Translations under genes and position numbers: made by a program | In this document: positions 25,485-35,606 of the stretch, piece after piece | Numbering within the stretch: position 1 is the first letter of the stretch | Layout of the letters: the number at the start of each line of letters is the position of its first letter | DNA from: Thiohalophilus sp. | Lineage (GTDB): Bacteria > Pseudomonadota > Gammaproteobacteria > UBA6429 > Thiohalophilaceae | Length of the DNA stretch: 64,000 bases | NCBI RefSeq assembly: GCF_034522235.1 | Contig: NZ_JAXHLN010000003.1 | Location: 2,108,001 to 2,172,000 of the forward strand | Direction: 5' to 3' | Notes under the pieces: generated by a model | What the model was told of the DNA's origin: nothing | Database searches by the model: none | The model's input: only the letters and a program-made list of their open reading frames with translations

Positions 25485-25551
25485 TGGCGGAGACGCCTAC
25501 AGGGAAGTAGGCGGTAGACTCTGTCAGGAACAGAGAGTCGAGGGAGGGATT
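25485..25551 (-). repeat. Broken second copy of tRNA-Ser 3' end with inserted hairpins
   Basis: TGGCGGAGA at 25485-25493 and GAGGGAGGGATT at 25540-25551 together reproduce the last 19 bases of the nearby tRNA-Ser gene (25710-25728). They are split by 46 bp of foreign sequence (25494-25539) made of two hairpins, CGCCTAC/GTAGGCG and GACTCTGT/ACAGAGAGTC, and a GA dinucleotide is duplicated at the junction. No rest of a tRNA follows. The stretch up to 25673 is non-coding and itself contains short palindromes. Confidence 0.7.
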
Positions 25552-25673
25552 ACTCGGCGCCTCCCTGCGCCTCGCCCCTACGGGGCCAGCGGCGCGATGC
25601 GCCGCTGTTCAAATTCGCTCCCGGCGAATTTGTCGAACCGAAGGGTTCTCATCAAAACCTCCCCCATCCCCAA

Positions 25674-25707
25674 ATAAAAAAACGGGCCACAAGGGCCCGT
25701 TTTTTTA
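25674..25707. terminator. Terminator of tRNA-Ser
   Basis: AAAAAAACGGGCC-ACAA-GGGCCCGTTTTTTT: a strong GC stem with T-tracts on both strands, starting 3 bp after the tRNA CCA end on the minus strand. Confidence 0.8.
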
Positions 25708-25709
25708 TT

Positions 25710-25800
25710 TGGCGGAGAGGGAGGGATTCGAACCCTCGATACGGGGTTACCGTATACACGCTTTCCAAGCGTGCTCCTTCAGCCACTCGGACACCTCTCC
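25710..25800 (-). tRNA. tRNA-Ser (anticodon GGA)
   Basis: 91-nt class II tRNA including encoded CCA. The acceptor arms GGAGAGG and CCTCTCC pair, the D arm is GTGTCCGAGTGGCTGAAGG, and the anticodon loop CTTGGAAAG with stems CACG/CGTG gives anticodon GGA. It has a long variable arm (TATACGG/CCGTATC region) and a T arm with GGTTCGAATCC. All are typical of tRNA-Ser reading UCC/UCU. A heptamer repeat array lies immediately upstream of the 5' end. Confidence 0.95.
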
Positions 25801-25803
25801 AAA

Positions 25804-25869
25804 ACAGTTTCTAGGTTCTAGCTGCTAGGAGCTAGTAACTGCAAAAGCACTCAGCACTCAGCACTCAAG
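25804..25869. repeat. Heptamer arrays, CTAG and AGCACTC families
   Basis: Two neighbouring 7-bp-period arrays. CTAG recurs at 25811, 25818, 25825 and 25832 in units such as GTTCTAG and CTGCTAG. AGCACTC then repeats three times exactly at 25846-25866. They lie directly upstream of tRNA-Ser. The rest of 25870-26173 shows no gene; it becomes A/T-rich with a TATAAT at 26048-26053 that could be a -10 element for mltF. Confidence 0.85.
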
Positions 25870-26173
25870 AAAGCGCGCAAGGTTAAACCAGATGCCCGGG
25901 CGGTGCAACGCCAATCCGGCGCCATGTTCTCGCCCGGGTTCTCGCGGTAACGGGCGCCCCGCCAATATCCTTTCAAAATTAAAGGTTAAAGCAGCGCCAA
26001 TGGGGACTGGGTGTCATTTGGTGAGTGATCGAACAATATTAGAATGTTATAATATTTATGTTTTTTATTCGGTGTGAGATACCGCACAGACGGACTTACG
26101 GTTTTTAAATTTTACTCCAGACTTGAGATCATAAAACGATAACCAGTTCACAGAATTGGAGGGTCAATACGTA

Positions 26174-27595
26174 ATGCAACGACGGGTTATTACTGCCGTG
26201 TTGGGCGCGGCCGCCCTGGGGGGCGTGGTGGCACTCAATGCCTGCACACCCCAACGCAGTGCCCTGGAGCAGGTCCTGAACAGCGGAGAGTTGCGTGTAT
26301 ACACCCGTTATGCACCGACCACGTATTACCAGAGTCCGGAGGGACCTGCCGGTCTCGAATATGAGCTGGCCCGAAGCTTTGCCGATCGACTCGGGGTACG
26401 TCTGAAACTGGTTGTCGCCGAGAATCTTGAAGAGATCTTCGCGGGACTGCGCAAAGGGCGCGCCGATCTGGCCGCTGCCGGTCTGACCGTCACCGATCAA
26501 CACCAGCAACATATTCGTTTTGCCCCGGCTTACCAGTCCATCACCCAGCAGCTGATTTATCGCCACAACAGTACCCCCAGACCCCGGAATCTCGATGAGC
26601 TTGACCAGGGGCATATCGAGGTGGTTGCCGACAGCAGTCACGCCGAACAGTTGCGTCAACTGCAAGAATCGCACGCCGATCTCCAGTGGCACGAAAACGC
26701 CAGGACAGACAGCACCGAACTACTGACGCTGGTCGCCGAGAACATCGTTGACTATACCGTCGCCGATTCCAATGAGATGGCGGTAAATCGACGTTACTTC
26801 CCCGAACTGCGCATCGCGTTCGACATCTCGGATCCGAAAAATCTTGCCTGGGCAATGCCACAAAGCGAGGACACCTCGCTCTATAACGAGGTCGAGCATT
26901 TCTTTGAGGGCTTGCGCGAATCCGGTGAACTCACCCATCTGATCAAGCAGCACTACGAATATGTGCGCAACTACAACTACTTCAGTACGCCGGTCTTCAT
27001 GCATCACGTACGCAGCCGCATGCCGAACTATCGCCGCTTATTCAAGGCAGCCGCCGATCAGACCGGTCTTGACTGGCGCTTGATCGCAGCTGTTTCTTAT
27101 CAGGAATCCCATTGGGACCCCCTGGCGGTCTCCCCCACCGGCGTTCGGGGTTTGATGATGTTAACCAACAGAACCGCCAGTCAACTGGGCGTGCTGGATC
27201 GCACCGATCCCGAAGAAAGCGTTCAGGGTGGGGCACGCTATTTACAGGGACTGCACAAAAAATTCGACGCTATTCCCGAAGACGATCGGATGTGGTTCAG
27301 TCTGGCCGCCTATAATGTCGGCTTTGGTCATGTCCGCGATGTCCAGAAGATTACCCGCCAGCGTGGCGGAAATCCAAAAAAATGGACCGACGTGAAAGCC
27401 AACCTGCCCTTGCTAACCCAGCCAAAATGGTATCGCCAGACCCGCTACGGCTACGCTCGCGGTAATGAACCGGTCAAATACGTTGATAATATTCGCAGTT
27501 ATTACGATATTCTGCGCTGGCATATTCGCCAGGACAGTCCGGCACCCGGCAACACGCTAAATTCGATTCTCGCTTATTCATCACCGGTTTTATAA
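26174..27595 (+). CDS. mltF: Membrane-bound lytic murein transglycosylase F
   Basis: Peptidoglycan-cleaving lipoprotein of 473 aa from the ATG at 26174, preceded by GGAGG at a spacing of about 11. A TTG seven codons upstream overlaps that ribosome site and is not used. The lipobox is LNAC. The N-terminal half is a solute-binding-protein-like regulatory domain (LRVYTRYAPTTYYQSPEGPAG). The C-terminal half is an SLT goose-lysozyme domain with catalytic Glu in AVSYQESHWDPLAVS and the motif GVRGLMMLT. The domain order is that of MltF, and the enzyme should act at the outer-membrane inner face. Confidence 0.94.
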   Translation: MQRRVITAVLGAAALGGVVALNACTPQRSALEQVLNSGELRVYTRYAPTTYYQSPEGPAGLEYELARSFADRLGVRLKLVVAENLEEIFAGLRKGRADLAAAGLTVTDQHQQHIRFAPAYQSITQQLIYRHNSTPRPRNLDELDQGHIEVVADSSHAEQLRQLQESHADLQWHENARTDSTELLTLVAENIVDYTVADSNEMAVNRRYFPELRIAFDISDPKNLAWAMPQSEDTSLYNEVEHFFEGLRESGELTHLIKQHYEYVRNYNYFSTPVFMHHVRSRMPNYRRLFKAAADQTGLDWRLIAAVSYQESHWDPLAVSPTGVRGLMMLTNRTASQLGVLDRTDPEESVQGGARYLQGLHKKFDAIPEDDRMWFSLAAYNVGFGHVRDVQKITRQRGGNPKKWTDVKANLPLLTQPKWYRQTRYGYARGNEPVKYVDNIRSYYDILRWHIRQDSPAPGNTLNSILAYSSPVL

Positions 27596-27614
27596 ACCCG
27601 GTCCAGGCTCGAAT

Positions 27615-28118
<504 letters not shown>

Positions 28119-28154
28119 TCAAATCATTTTTACCACAGAGACGCAGAGCATAAA

Positions 28155-28189
28155 GGAATTTTGAATTCTTAATGTTGAATTTTGAATTG
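28155..28189. repeat. Heptamer array, TGAATTT family
   Basis: Five 7-bp units (GGAATTT, TGAATTC, TTAATGT, TGAATTT, TGAATTG) upstream of tadA, of the same family as those near suhB and secF. Further along the gap, 28261-28290 forms a nested palindrome containing TACAGGGAAGTA, also present at 25498-25509. No gene is seen in 28113-28335. Confidence 0.8.
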
Positions 28190-28335
28190 AATGCGAACAC
28201 AAAATCTAAAAATATTACTTTGCGTCCTCTGCCCCCACACAACGGGCATAAACGTCTCCGCGCGACGTACAGGGAAGTACTAGTGTCGCGGGAGTCAGGA
28301 TGACGAGAGCGACCCTCTGCGTTATCTTCCAGAGC

Positions 28336-29565
28336 CTATCGACTACCGAGTGATTGCAGTTCGCGATCGCGCATGCCCAGCAGGTACAAAATCGCATCCA
28401 GGCCCAGCGTGGCGATGGAGTGTTGCGCCTGTTCACGCACCAGGGGCTTGGCGTGAAAGGCGATGCCCAGCCCGGCGATGGACAGCATGGGCAAGTCGTT
28501 GGCGCCGTCGCCGACGGCAATCACCTGTTCGGTGCTGATGCCTTCCTGTTCGGCCAGTTGCTGCAACAATTTTGCCTTCATCTGGCCGTCGATGATCTCG
28601 CCACTGACCTTGCCGGTCAGTTTGCCATTTTCAAAATCCAGCTGGTTGGCATAGACATAGTCCACGCCCAGTTTCTCTTTCAGGTAATTGGCAAAATAGG
28701 TAAACCCGCCCGAGAGGATGGCCACCTTGTAGCCAAAGTGTCGGAGTGTGGAGATAAGCCGTTCGGCGCCTTCGGTAATCGGCAGGTCCTCGGCAATCTG
28801 TTGCAAAGTCGACTCTTCAAGGCCTTCCAGCAACGCCATGCGCTGGCGAAAGCTTTCGGAGAAATCGATCTCACCGCGCATGGCAGATTCGGTAATGGCG
28901 GCCACCTGATCGCCGATGCCAGCCACTCTGGCCAGCTCGTCGATCACTTCGGTCTGAATCAGGGTCGAGTCCATATCAAAGCAGACCAGGCGGCGACTGC
29001 GCCGATACAGGTTATCTTCCTGCACGGCCACATCGATTTCCATATCCTGGGCGATCTGTAAAAACCGGGCATGCATCCCCGGGATATCCTCGACTTCCCC
29101 GGTCAGGGTCAATTGCACGGCCGCCGCCCCGCTCTGTTTCTCGGCGCGATGCAGGGAAAGCCTTCCGGAAAGCCGGCTGACGTCCTCGATATTAAACCCG
29201 TTTTCCCCCACCACTTTGGTGACGCGGGCAATATGGCGGGCGGTAATCTGCCGTCCCAGCAGGGTTACGATATGCCGGGCCTGGCCCTGGCGGGCTACCC
29301 ACTGCTCGTAATCCTGTTCATTGATGGGGGTAAAACGGATATCGAGATCCAGCTCATGGGCGCTGAACAACAGATCCTTGAACAGGGAACAGTTTTTATT
29401 CTCGTCCGGCGCCTCGATCAACAACCCGAGCGCCAGGCTGTTATGGGTCACGGACTGATCGATATCCAGCACCGGAATATCGTAATCGGCCAGTACGCCG
29501 GTCAAGCGGGCCGTGAGTCCCGGCCGGTCGCGGCCGGTGACATTAATCAGAACCACTTCACTCAT
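28336..29565 (-). CDS. serB: Phosphoserine phosphatase with ACT domains
   Basis: Final enzyme of serine biosynthesis, 409 aa from the ATG at 29565 (MSEVVLINVTGRDRPG), one base after the guaA stop; upstream in-frame codons lie inside guaA. Two N-terminal ACT-like modules (about 1-165) precede a HAD phosphatase with nucleophile Asp in CFDMDSTLIQTEVIDE, motif II in AILSGGFTYF, and AVGDGANDLPM. Coupling to guaA may simply share a promoter. Confidence 0.94.
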   Translation of the reverse strand: MSEVVLINVTGRDRPGLTARLTGVLADYDIPVLDIDQSVTHNSLALGLLIEAPDENKNCSLFKDLLFSAHELDLDIRFTPINEQDYEQWVARQGQARHIVTLLGRQITARHIARVTKVVGENGFNIEDVSRLSGRLSLHRAEKQSGAAAVQLTLTGEVEDIPGMHARFLQIAQDMEIDVAVQEDNLYRRSRRLVCFDMDSTLIQTEVIDELARVAGIGDQVAAITESAMRGEIDFSESFRQRMALLEGLEESTLQQIAEDLPITEGAERLISTLRHFGYKVAILSGGFTYFANYLKEKLGVDYVYANQLDFENGKLTGKVSGEIIDGQMKAKLLQQLAEQEGISTEQVIAVGDGANDLPMLSIAGLGIAFHAKPLVREQAQHSIATLGLDAILYLLGMRDRELQSLGSR

Positions 29566-29566
29566 G

Positions 29567-31195
29567 TTATTCCCACTCGATGGTGCCGGGGGGCTTGCCG
29601 GTAATGTCATAGACCACGCGGGAGATGCCGTCGATTTCGTTGACGATACGCCGGGAAACGTGATCCAGAAATTCATAGGGCAGATGCGCCCAGCGGGCGG
29701 TCATAAAGTCGATGGTCTCGACCGCGCGCAACGCCACCACGTACTGGTAACGACGGCCGTCGCCGGTGACCCCGACCGACTTGACCGGCATAAAGACGGT
29801 AAAGGCCTGGCTGATCTGATCGTAGAGATCATGTTTGCGCAGTTCCTCGATATAAATAGCATCGGCCAGGCGCAGCAGATCGGCGTACTTTTTTTTCACT
29901 TCACCGAGAATGCGCACCCCCAGACCGGGACCGGGAAACGGATGCCGATAAACCATATCGAAGGGCAGTCCGAGTTCCACGCCGATCCTTCGCACCTCGT
30001 CCTTGAACAGCTCGCGCAGGGGCTCGCAGAGCTTGAGTTTCATGTTCTCCGGCAGACCGCCCACGTTATGGTGGGATTTGATCAGATGCGCCTTGCCGGT
30101 TTTGGCGCCGGCCGATTCGATGACATCGGGATAGATGGTACCCTGCGCCAGCCAGGTCGCCCCTTTCGCCGTCCCTGGCTCCCGGCGCATTAGTCCATCC
30201 GTGGACGTCGCATTGGTCAGCTTGCTCGCTTCATCATCGAAGACATCGATAAACGTGTTGCCGATGATCTTGCGTTTCTCTTCCGGATCACTGACACCTT
30301 CCAACTTGCCCAGAAAGAGGTCCTCGGCATCCACGCAGATGACCCGGATGCCCATGTGTTCGGCAAAGGTGGCCATCACCTGCTCGCCTTCAAGGTGACG
30401 CAACAGGCCATTGTCCACAAACACACAGGTCAGCTGATCCCCGATCGCCTTGTGCAGCAAGGCCGCCACCACCGAGGAATCGACCCCCCCGGAAAGACCG
30501 AGTATCACTTCGTCCTCGCCGATCTGCGCACGAATGTCGTCGATACTCTGATCGATGATGTTCTCCGGCGTCCACAGCCGGCGGCAGCCACAGATCTCGT
30601 GCACGAAGCGTTCGATAATCCGCTGACCCTGGTTGGTGTGGGTCACCTCGGGATGAAACTGCAGGCCATAAAAATGCCGCTGCACATCGGCGATGCCGGC
30701 GATGGGCGCGCTGTCGGTGGAGGCCATCAGTTTGAAACCCGCTGGCAGGTCGATCACCCGATCGCCGTGACTCATCCACACATCCAGCAGCCCATAGCCT
30801 TCGGGACTGGCATGATCCTCGATATCCTTGAGCAGCGGGGTATGCCCGTGGGCACGCACCTGCGCATAGCCGTATTCATGGCGATCGCTGGTCTCCACCT
30901 TGCCGCCCAGTTGCCGGGCCATGGTCTGCATGCCGTAACAGATTCCCAGTACCGGTACACCCAGCTCGAAGATCAGCGGCCAGGCCAGGGGCGCATCCTC
31001 GGCGGTCGTGCTCTCCGGGCCGCCGGAGAGGATGATGCCATTGGGCCTGAAGTCGCGAATCTCGGCCTCGGCCATGTCCCAGGGGTGCAGCTCGCAATAG
31101 ACGCCGGCCTCACGCACCCGGCGGGCAATCAACTGGCTGTACTGGGAACCGAAATCGAGGATCAAGACGCGATCCGAATGGATATCCTGGGACAT
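29567..31195 (-). CDS. guaA: GMP synthase, glutamine-hydrolysing
   Basis: Makes GMP from XMP, ATP and glutamine; 542 aa from the ATG at 31195 ([19 protein letters not shown]). The class I glutaminase half has the nucleophile Cys in [12 protein letters not shown] and the His/Glu pair in QFHPEVTHT. The synthetase half has the PP-loop [15 protein letters not shown] and the dimerisation C-terminus ending PGTIEWE. guaB, the usual operon partner, lies 12 kb away in this window, and guaA is instead coupled to serB. Confidence 0.96.
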   Translation of the reverse strand: MSQDIHSDRVLILDFGSQYSQLIARRVREAGVYCELHPWDMAEAEIRDFRPNGIILSGGPESTTAEDAPLAWPLIFELGVPVLGICYGMQTMARQLGGKVETSDRHEYGYAQVRAHGHTPLLKDIEDHASPEGYGLLDVWMSHGDRVIDLPAGFKLMASTDSAPIAGIADVQRHFYGLQFHPEVTHTNQGQRIIERFVHEICGCRRLWTPENIIDQSIDDIRAQIGEDEVILGLSGGVDSSVVAALLHKAIGDQLTCVFVDNGLLRHLEGEQVMATFAEHMGIRVICVDAEDLFLGKLEGVSDPEEKRKIIGNTFIDVFDDEASKLTNATSTDGLMRREPGTAKGATWLAQGTIYPDVIESAGAKTGKAHLIKSHHNVGGLPENMKLKLCEPLRELFKDEVRRIGVELGLPFDMVYRHPFPGPGLGVRILGEVKKKYADLLRLADAIYIEELRKHDLYDQISQAFTVFMPVKSVGVTGDGRRYQYVVALRAVETIDFMTARWAHLPYEFLDHVSRRIVNEIDGISRVVYDITGKPPGTIEWE

Positions 31196-31346
31196 GGGCA
31201 AACTCTCAAAATGGGCCGGGATGGACAATAGAGCGGCGATGATCCCGGAAATCGCCTGAAATTTCAAGTATTTTTACTAAAATCAGTCACTTATACACCA
31301 AGACGGTCTCTGGTCCCGGCCCTGCCACACTCTATATAATGTAAGG

Positions 31347-32186
31347 ATGAAATATATCGGAGCCCATGTCAGTGCCGCCGGCGGCGTGCAGAACGCCCCG
31401 CTCAATGCGCAGACCATCGGCGCGCGCGCCTTTGCCCTGTTCACCAAAAACCAGCGCCAGTGGCAGGCCAAACCGCTGACCCGCGAGGCGATCGACGCGT
31501 TTAAAACCCATTTGCAACAGGTCGGTATCGCCGCCGAGCACGTCCTGCCACACGACAGTTATCTGATCAATCTCGGTCATCCGGAGAAAGCCGCGCTGGA
31601 AAAATCCCGCGCCGCATTTGTCGACGAGATGCAGCGTTGTGAACAGCTGGGCCTGAAACTGCTGAATTTTCATCCCGGCTCCCACCTGAACAAGATCAGT
31701 GAAAGCCAGAGCCTGGCCATCGTAGCGGAGTCCATTAACCTGGCGCTGGAACAGACCCGGGGCGTCACCGCCGTGATCGAAAACACCGCCGGCCAGGGCA
31801 CCAACCTCGGCTACCGCTTTGAGCATCTGGCCGAAATCATCGAGCAGGTTGAAGATAAGTCCCGGGTCGGGGTCTGTATTGATACCTGTCATACCTTCAC
31901 CGCCGGTTACGATCTGCGTACCCCAGACACCTGTGAAGCCACCTTTGAAGAATTCGATCGGATCGTCGGTTTTGACACTCTGCGCGGTCTGCATCTTAAC
32001 GGCTCCAAGCCGGATCTGGGCGATCGGGTCGATCGGCATGAATCGCTGGAGAAAGGCAAACTGGGACTGGCCGTGTTTCACTACATCATGCAGGACAAGC
32101 GGTTCGACGCTGTTCCCATGGTCCTGGAAACACCCGATCCGGATAACTGGGCGCATGAGATCGAATTGCTGTACAGCTGGCAGTAA
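31347..32186 (+). CDS. nfo: Endonuclease IV
   Basis: AP endonuclease of base-excision repair, 279 aa, a TIM barrel with a trinuclear zinc site. Visible motifs are [14 protein letters not shown] at the start, [24 protein letters not shown] and [15 protein letters not shown], and [12 protein letters not shown] near the end, which include the metal-ligand His, Glu and Asp residues. Confidence 0.96.
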   Translation: MKYIGAHVSAAGGVQNAPLNAQTIGARAFALFTKNQRQWQAKPLTREAIDAFKTHLQQVGIAAEHVLPHDSYLINLGHPEKAALEKSRAAFVDEMQRCEQLGLKLLNFHPGSHLNKISESQSLAIVAESINLALEQTRGVTAVIENTAGQGTNLGYRFEHLAEIIEQVEDKSRVGVCIDTCHTFTAGYDLRTPDTCEATFEEFDRIVGFDTLRGLHLNGSKPDLGDRVDRHESLEKGKLGLAVFHYIMQDKRFDAVPMVLETPDPDNWAHEIELLYSWQ

Positions 32187-32207
32187 CCACACAGTATCCC
32201 GGCTTCC

Positions 32208-32242
32208 CGACCGCCAACTGCCGACTGCCGACTGCCAACTTT
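32208..32242. repeat. Heptamer array, CGACTGC family
   Basis: Five 7-bp units, CGACCGC, CAACTGC, CGACTGC, CGACTGC and CAACTTT, in the 140-bp gap between nfo and fpr. Same period as the other arrays in the window but a different sequence. Confidence 0.8.
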
Positions 32243-32326
32243 CTTATACCCCCTCCCGACAGGGGTTGATTCGCCCCCCGTCAGACCTGACATAATAGGT
32301 ATCTCTCAGGTTAAACGGATTTCAGT

Positions 32327-33070
32327 ATGCCTTATTCAGAACAGACGATTACGTCCAAACGCCCCTGGGCGGAGAATATCTTTACCTTCACCACCACCCG
32401 ACCGGAAGGCTTTGAATTCAAAAACGGCGAGTTTGTGACCCTGGGCCTGCGCCCGGAAGGCAAGCTGATACCGCGTGCCTATTCGATCGTCTCCACCAAT
32501 GACGATGACCAGCTGGAATTTCTGAGCATCGCGGTGCCGGACGGTCCGCTGACCAGCCATCTGGCCCAGGTGGATACCGGCAGCTCCATCTGGATCAACA
32601 CCAAAAGCACCGGCTCATTGACTGTGAACCATGTTCAACCGGGACGCCATTTATATATGCTGGCGACCGGTACCGGACTGGCCCCGTTTATGTCGTTAAT
32701 CCGCTCCAGCGAGGCATTCGAGCAATTCGAACGGGTCATATTGATCCACAGTGTACGCCATACTCCGGCACTGGCCTACCGGGATGAGCTGGAAGCCCGC
32801 CATGGCGACGAGTTCCTGTATGTCCCGACAGTCACCCGGGAAGACTTTCCCAACACGGCACGTGGCGCCGATCTGTTTCGTTCAGGCCAGCTGACCGAAC
32901 AACTGGATCTGCCACCGGTGGATCCGAAGCAGGATCGGGTCATGCTCTGCGGCAATCCGCAAATGAACCGGGACATGAGCGAACACCTGGAACAACACGG
33001 CTGGACCATGACCAATTACAAGGGCGTGGGCAACTTCACCGTGGAACAGGCGTTTGTTCATCAGAACTGA
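32327..33070 (+). CDS. fpr: Ferredoxin/flavodoxin-NADP reductase
   Basis: FAD enzyme of 247 aa exchanging electrons between NADPH and ferredoxin or flavodoxin. FAD-binding motif RAYSIVST, NADP-binding GTGLAPFMSLI and the C-terminal region MLCGNPQMNRDMSEHL are typical of bacterial Fpr. Its last 35 bp overlap the convergent LysR-type gene. Confidence 0.94.
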   Translation: MPYSEQTITSKRPWAENIFTFTTTRPEGFEFKNGEFVTLGLRPEGKLIPRAYSIVSTNDDDQLEFLSIAVPDGPLTSHLAQVDTGSSIWINTKSTGSLTVNHVQPGRHLYMLATGTGLAPFMSLIRSSEAFEQFERVILIHSVRHTPALAYRDELEARHGDEFLYVPTVTREDFPNTARGADLFRSGQLTEQLDLPPVDPKQDRVMLCGNPQMNRDMSEHLEQHGWTMTNYKGVGNFTVEQAFVHQN

Positions 33071-33992
33071 GACCCCGATCTACACGCGGGCCGACCGATG
33101 ACTGGCGCAACATTTCGATAAACGCCTCGGCGACGGGATGATCCAGGCGCGAGCGATTGCGGGCAATCCAGAGGGTCCGCAAAATCCGAAAGCCGGTCAC
33201 CTTGATATGAAACAGTTCGCCTTCGGCGACCTTCTCCTCTACCGCAAAACGCGGCAAAAAACTGACATGCTTGCCGTGTTCCAGCATTTCCATAATGGTA
33301 TCGGTGGAGCCCACCTCCAGTGCGACGTTCAACTCCTCGATCCCAATCCGTCGCAGGGCCTGATCCAGCGATTCACGGCTCGAGGCGTTTTTCTCCCGCA
33401 GCACGAACTTCAGACGAGTCAGCTCCTCCACCGGCAACAGATCCGTGCCGGCCAGGGGGTGGCGATGACCGCAGACCAGCCACAGCTCGTCCTCGGCCCA
33501 TTTTTGCACCAGTACATCGGGATGATCCGGCGCACCTTCCATCAGGGCCAGATCCGTCAGACCGGTCGCCAGATGCGACTGTATGTTGCGGCCGTAGGCC
33601 ATGCGACTTTCGACCCGGTAGCGGGGATATTGTTCGGCAAAACGGTACAGCAGATCCGAAAGCAGGTGTTCGCCGATGGAAAAGGTTACCTCCAGGCGCA
33701 TGGAATCCTGCCCCCGTCCCATATGCAGCAGCTCTTCCTGCAGAGCGCGCTGACGATCCAACGTCTGCACCGCCAGCAGATAGACCTTCTCCCCGGCCGG
33801 GGTCAGTCGCAAGCGGCCGCTGATCCGCTCCATAAGCCGGGTACCATAGCTTGCCTCCAGGGCCCGCAGCCGCTTGGTGACCGCGGGCTGGCCAATATTC
33901 ATGGCCTCGGCCGCCGCCGAGACACCGCCTTTTTCCACCACCGCCCGCAAGGTCGCCCAGCCATTGATGTCCGGCAAATCTTTATATTCCAT
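33036..33992 (-). CDS. LysR-family transcriptional regulator
   Basis: 318-aa regulator with an N-terminal winged helix (GGVSAAAEAMNIGQPAVTKRLRALE) and a C-terminal effector-binding domain of the periplasmic-binding-protein type. It is divergent from the small membrane protein and TauE/SafE permease genes, the classical arrangement for a LysR regulator and its target. The 221-bp spacer contains an interrupted palindrome, TAGTAAATGCTTAACTA, at 34021-34037, a possible but weak LysR box. The last 35 bp overlap the fpr 3' end. Confidence 0.9.
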   Translation of the reverse strand: MEYKDLPDINGWATLRAVVEKGGVSAAAEAMNIGQPAVTKRLRALEASYGTRLMERISGRLRLTPAGEKVYLLAVQTLDRQRALQEELLHMGRGQDSMRLEVTFSIGEHLLSDLLYRFAEQYPRYRVESRMAYGRNIQSHLATGLTDLALMEGAPDHPDVLVQKWAEDELWLVCGHRHPLAGTDLLPVEELTRLKFVLREKNASSRESLDQALRRIGIEELNVALEVGSTDTIMEMLEHGKHVSFLPRFAVEEKVAEGELFHIKVTGFRILRTLWIARNRSRLDHPVAEAFIEMLRQSSVGPRVDRGLSSDEQTPVPR

Positions 33993-34213
33993 ACAAGAAT
34001 ATCCTGGTAAAGAATTTCATTAGTAAATGCTTAACTACTAGCTGATAATAGCGGCCATTATTGAGCGTAACCAGCTATTTTTACGTAAGTTTTTGTCCAC
34101 CGCAGAAGCTCCGAACTGATTCCCCCAGGCACCCGGCAGATTTTAACATTCCGCCAGGTAATAGTCGGGTATCGGAGGCCGGGGGTCAATTAATACCGTC
34201 CAGGGAGTAGAGC

Positions 34214-34486
34214 ATGACCGACCGAATCACAAACAACCCGGATCGCCGCGCAACGATGAGCCCGGCGGCCCGTAACGCTATTTTGTATGGCATCGCCAGC
34301 ATCGGGCTCTATTTCATTCTGTTTTTATTCAACAACGAAATCCGCCAGATGGCCGAAGCCATCAGCCGTGGCGATAAGACCCTGTTTTTCATACCAATTA
34401 TTATCGCATTTATTTTTTCCATCGTGCACGGCGCCTTCACCGGCACTTTCTGGGAAGCGCTGGGGCTCAAGGCCAGGAGCCACTAA
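34214..34486 (+). CDS. Small two-helix membrane protein
   Basis: 90-aa protein with two hydrophobic segments (AILYGIASIGLYFILFLF at about 19-36 and FIPIIIAFIFSIVHGAF at about 58-76). The second is followed by TFWEALGLKAR. It has a ribosome site (AGGGAG) and ends 13 bp before the TauE/SafE permease, so it probably is an accessory subunit of that permease. I do not recognise a named family. Confidence 0.75.
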   Translation: MTDRITNNPDRRATMSPAARNAILYGIASIGLYFILFLFNNEIRQMAEAISRGDKTLFFIPIIIAFIFSIVHGAFTGTFWEALGLKARSH

Positions 34487-34499
34487 CAGGAGAACATTC

Positions 34500-35585
34500 G
34501 TGGAAGCTGTCAATTTTCTTGATCTGAATTCGACCACGGTCTTTCTGCTGTTTCTGGTCGGCTTCATCGGCGGCATGGTCAGCGGGTTCATCGGCTCCGG
34601 TGGCGCCTTTGTCCTGACCCCCGCCATGATGAGTCTGGGTGCCCCGGGTGTCGTCGCCGTAGCCAGTAACATGACCCACAAATTCCCCAAGGCCCTGGTC
34701 GCCGCCATCAAGCGAAACAAGTATGGTCAGGTTGATATCAAGCTGGGAATCATCATGGGGATCTTCGCCGAGGTCGGCGTGTTTGTCGGCAAGGAGTTCA
34801 TGACCGACATTCGCAACAACTTTGGCGACACCGGCACCGACTTGTACGTCTCGGTGGTGTTTATCGTTGTCCTGGCCCTAGTGGGTGGTTACGTATTGCG
34901 CGATGCTTTCAGGTGCAAACGCGAAGGTGGCGATGTGGAAGGCGCGGAACATATCACGCCGCGTCTGGCCAAATGGGTGCAGTCGGTCAACATTCCCGGC
35001 ACCATGATGCGCTTCCGCTCCATCGGCGGCAAGCGGGTCTCCGTGCTGTTCATCGCCCCGCTGGGCTTCGCGACCGGTCTGCTGGCCGCCTCGATTGCGG
35101 TCGGTGGCTTCATCGGCGTGCCGGCCATGATGTATGTGCTGGGTGTCCCGGCCATCATGGCCTCCGCCACCGAACTGGTCGTGGCCTTTGTCATGGGCAT
35201 GGGTGGCAGTCTGTTATATGCCTGGGAAGGTTTCGTGGACATTCGTCTGGCGATGATCATCCTGGCCGGTTCCCTGTTCGGCGTGCAGATCGGTGCCATC
35301 GGCACCACCTATGTCCGCGACTACACGGTCAAGATGATCATGGGCATGATCATGATCATTGTGCTGTTCAGCCGCCTGTTCGAAATGCCAGTTTATCTGT
35401 CCGATCTGGAACTGATCAGCACCATTTCCCAAAGCACCAGCAGCCTGCTGAGCAACATCAGTTTCGGCACACTGGCTCTGGCCCTGCTCGCCGGTGCCCT
35501 GGCCATTCTGGGGGCCCTGGTCAAGGGGATAGGCGAGCACAAGAAACAACAGGCCGACTATGCCGCAGCAGTTGCCGAGGCATAA
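34500..35585 (+). CDS. TauE/SafE-family permease 2
   Basis: Membrane protein of 361 aa from a GTG at 34500 with an AGGAGAA ribosome site. The in-frame region before it overlaps the small gene in another frame. Eight or more helices are predicted. Signature segments are GGMVSGFIGSGGAFVLTPAMMSLGAPG early and GFATGLLAASIAVGGFIGVPAM in the second half. It probably moves a sulfur-containing or other organic anion out of the cell. Linked to a small membrane protein and controlled, by position, by the divergent LysR regulator. Only distantly similar to the TauE/SafE protein at 12.2-13.1 kb. Confidence 0.88.
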   Translation: MEAVNFLDLNSTTVFLLFLVGFIGGMVSGFIGSGGAFVLTPAMMSLGAPGVVAVASNMTHKFPKALVAAIKRNKYGQVDIKLGIIMGIFAEVGVFVGKEFMTDIRNNFGDTGTDLYVSVVFIVVLALVGGYVLRDAFRCKREGGDVEGAEHITPRLAKWVQSVNIPGTMMRFRSIGGKRVSVLFIAPLGFATGLLAASIAVGGFIGVPAMMYVLGVPAIMASATELVVAFVMGMGGSLLYAWEGFVDIRLAMIILAGSLFGVQIGAIGTTYVRDYTVKMIMGMIMIIVLFSRLFEMPVYLSDLELISTISQSTSSLLSNISFGTLALALLAGALAILGALVKGIGEHKKQQADYAAAVAEA

Positions 35586-35606
35586 ACGGCATAAGCCCTG
35601 TGAAAG

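Noticed and set aside
25485-25551. Prophage or genomic-island attachment site
   Set aside because: The tRNA 3'-end copy would fit an att site, but there is no integrase and only about 160 bp of non-coding DNA between the copies, so an island cannot be claimed.
25447-25677. 76-codon frame between the two terminators
   Set aside because: It runs through two hairpins and the broken tRNA copy, has no ribosome site and no protein-like features.
25804-25869. CRISPR-like tandem repeats
   Set aside because: Units are 7 bp, degenerate and without spacers; no cas genes in the window.
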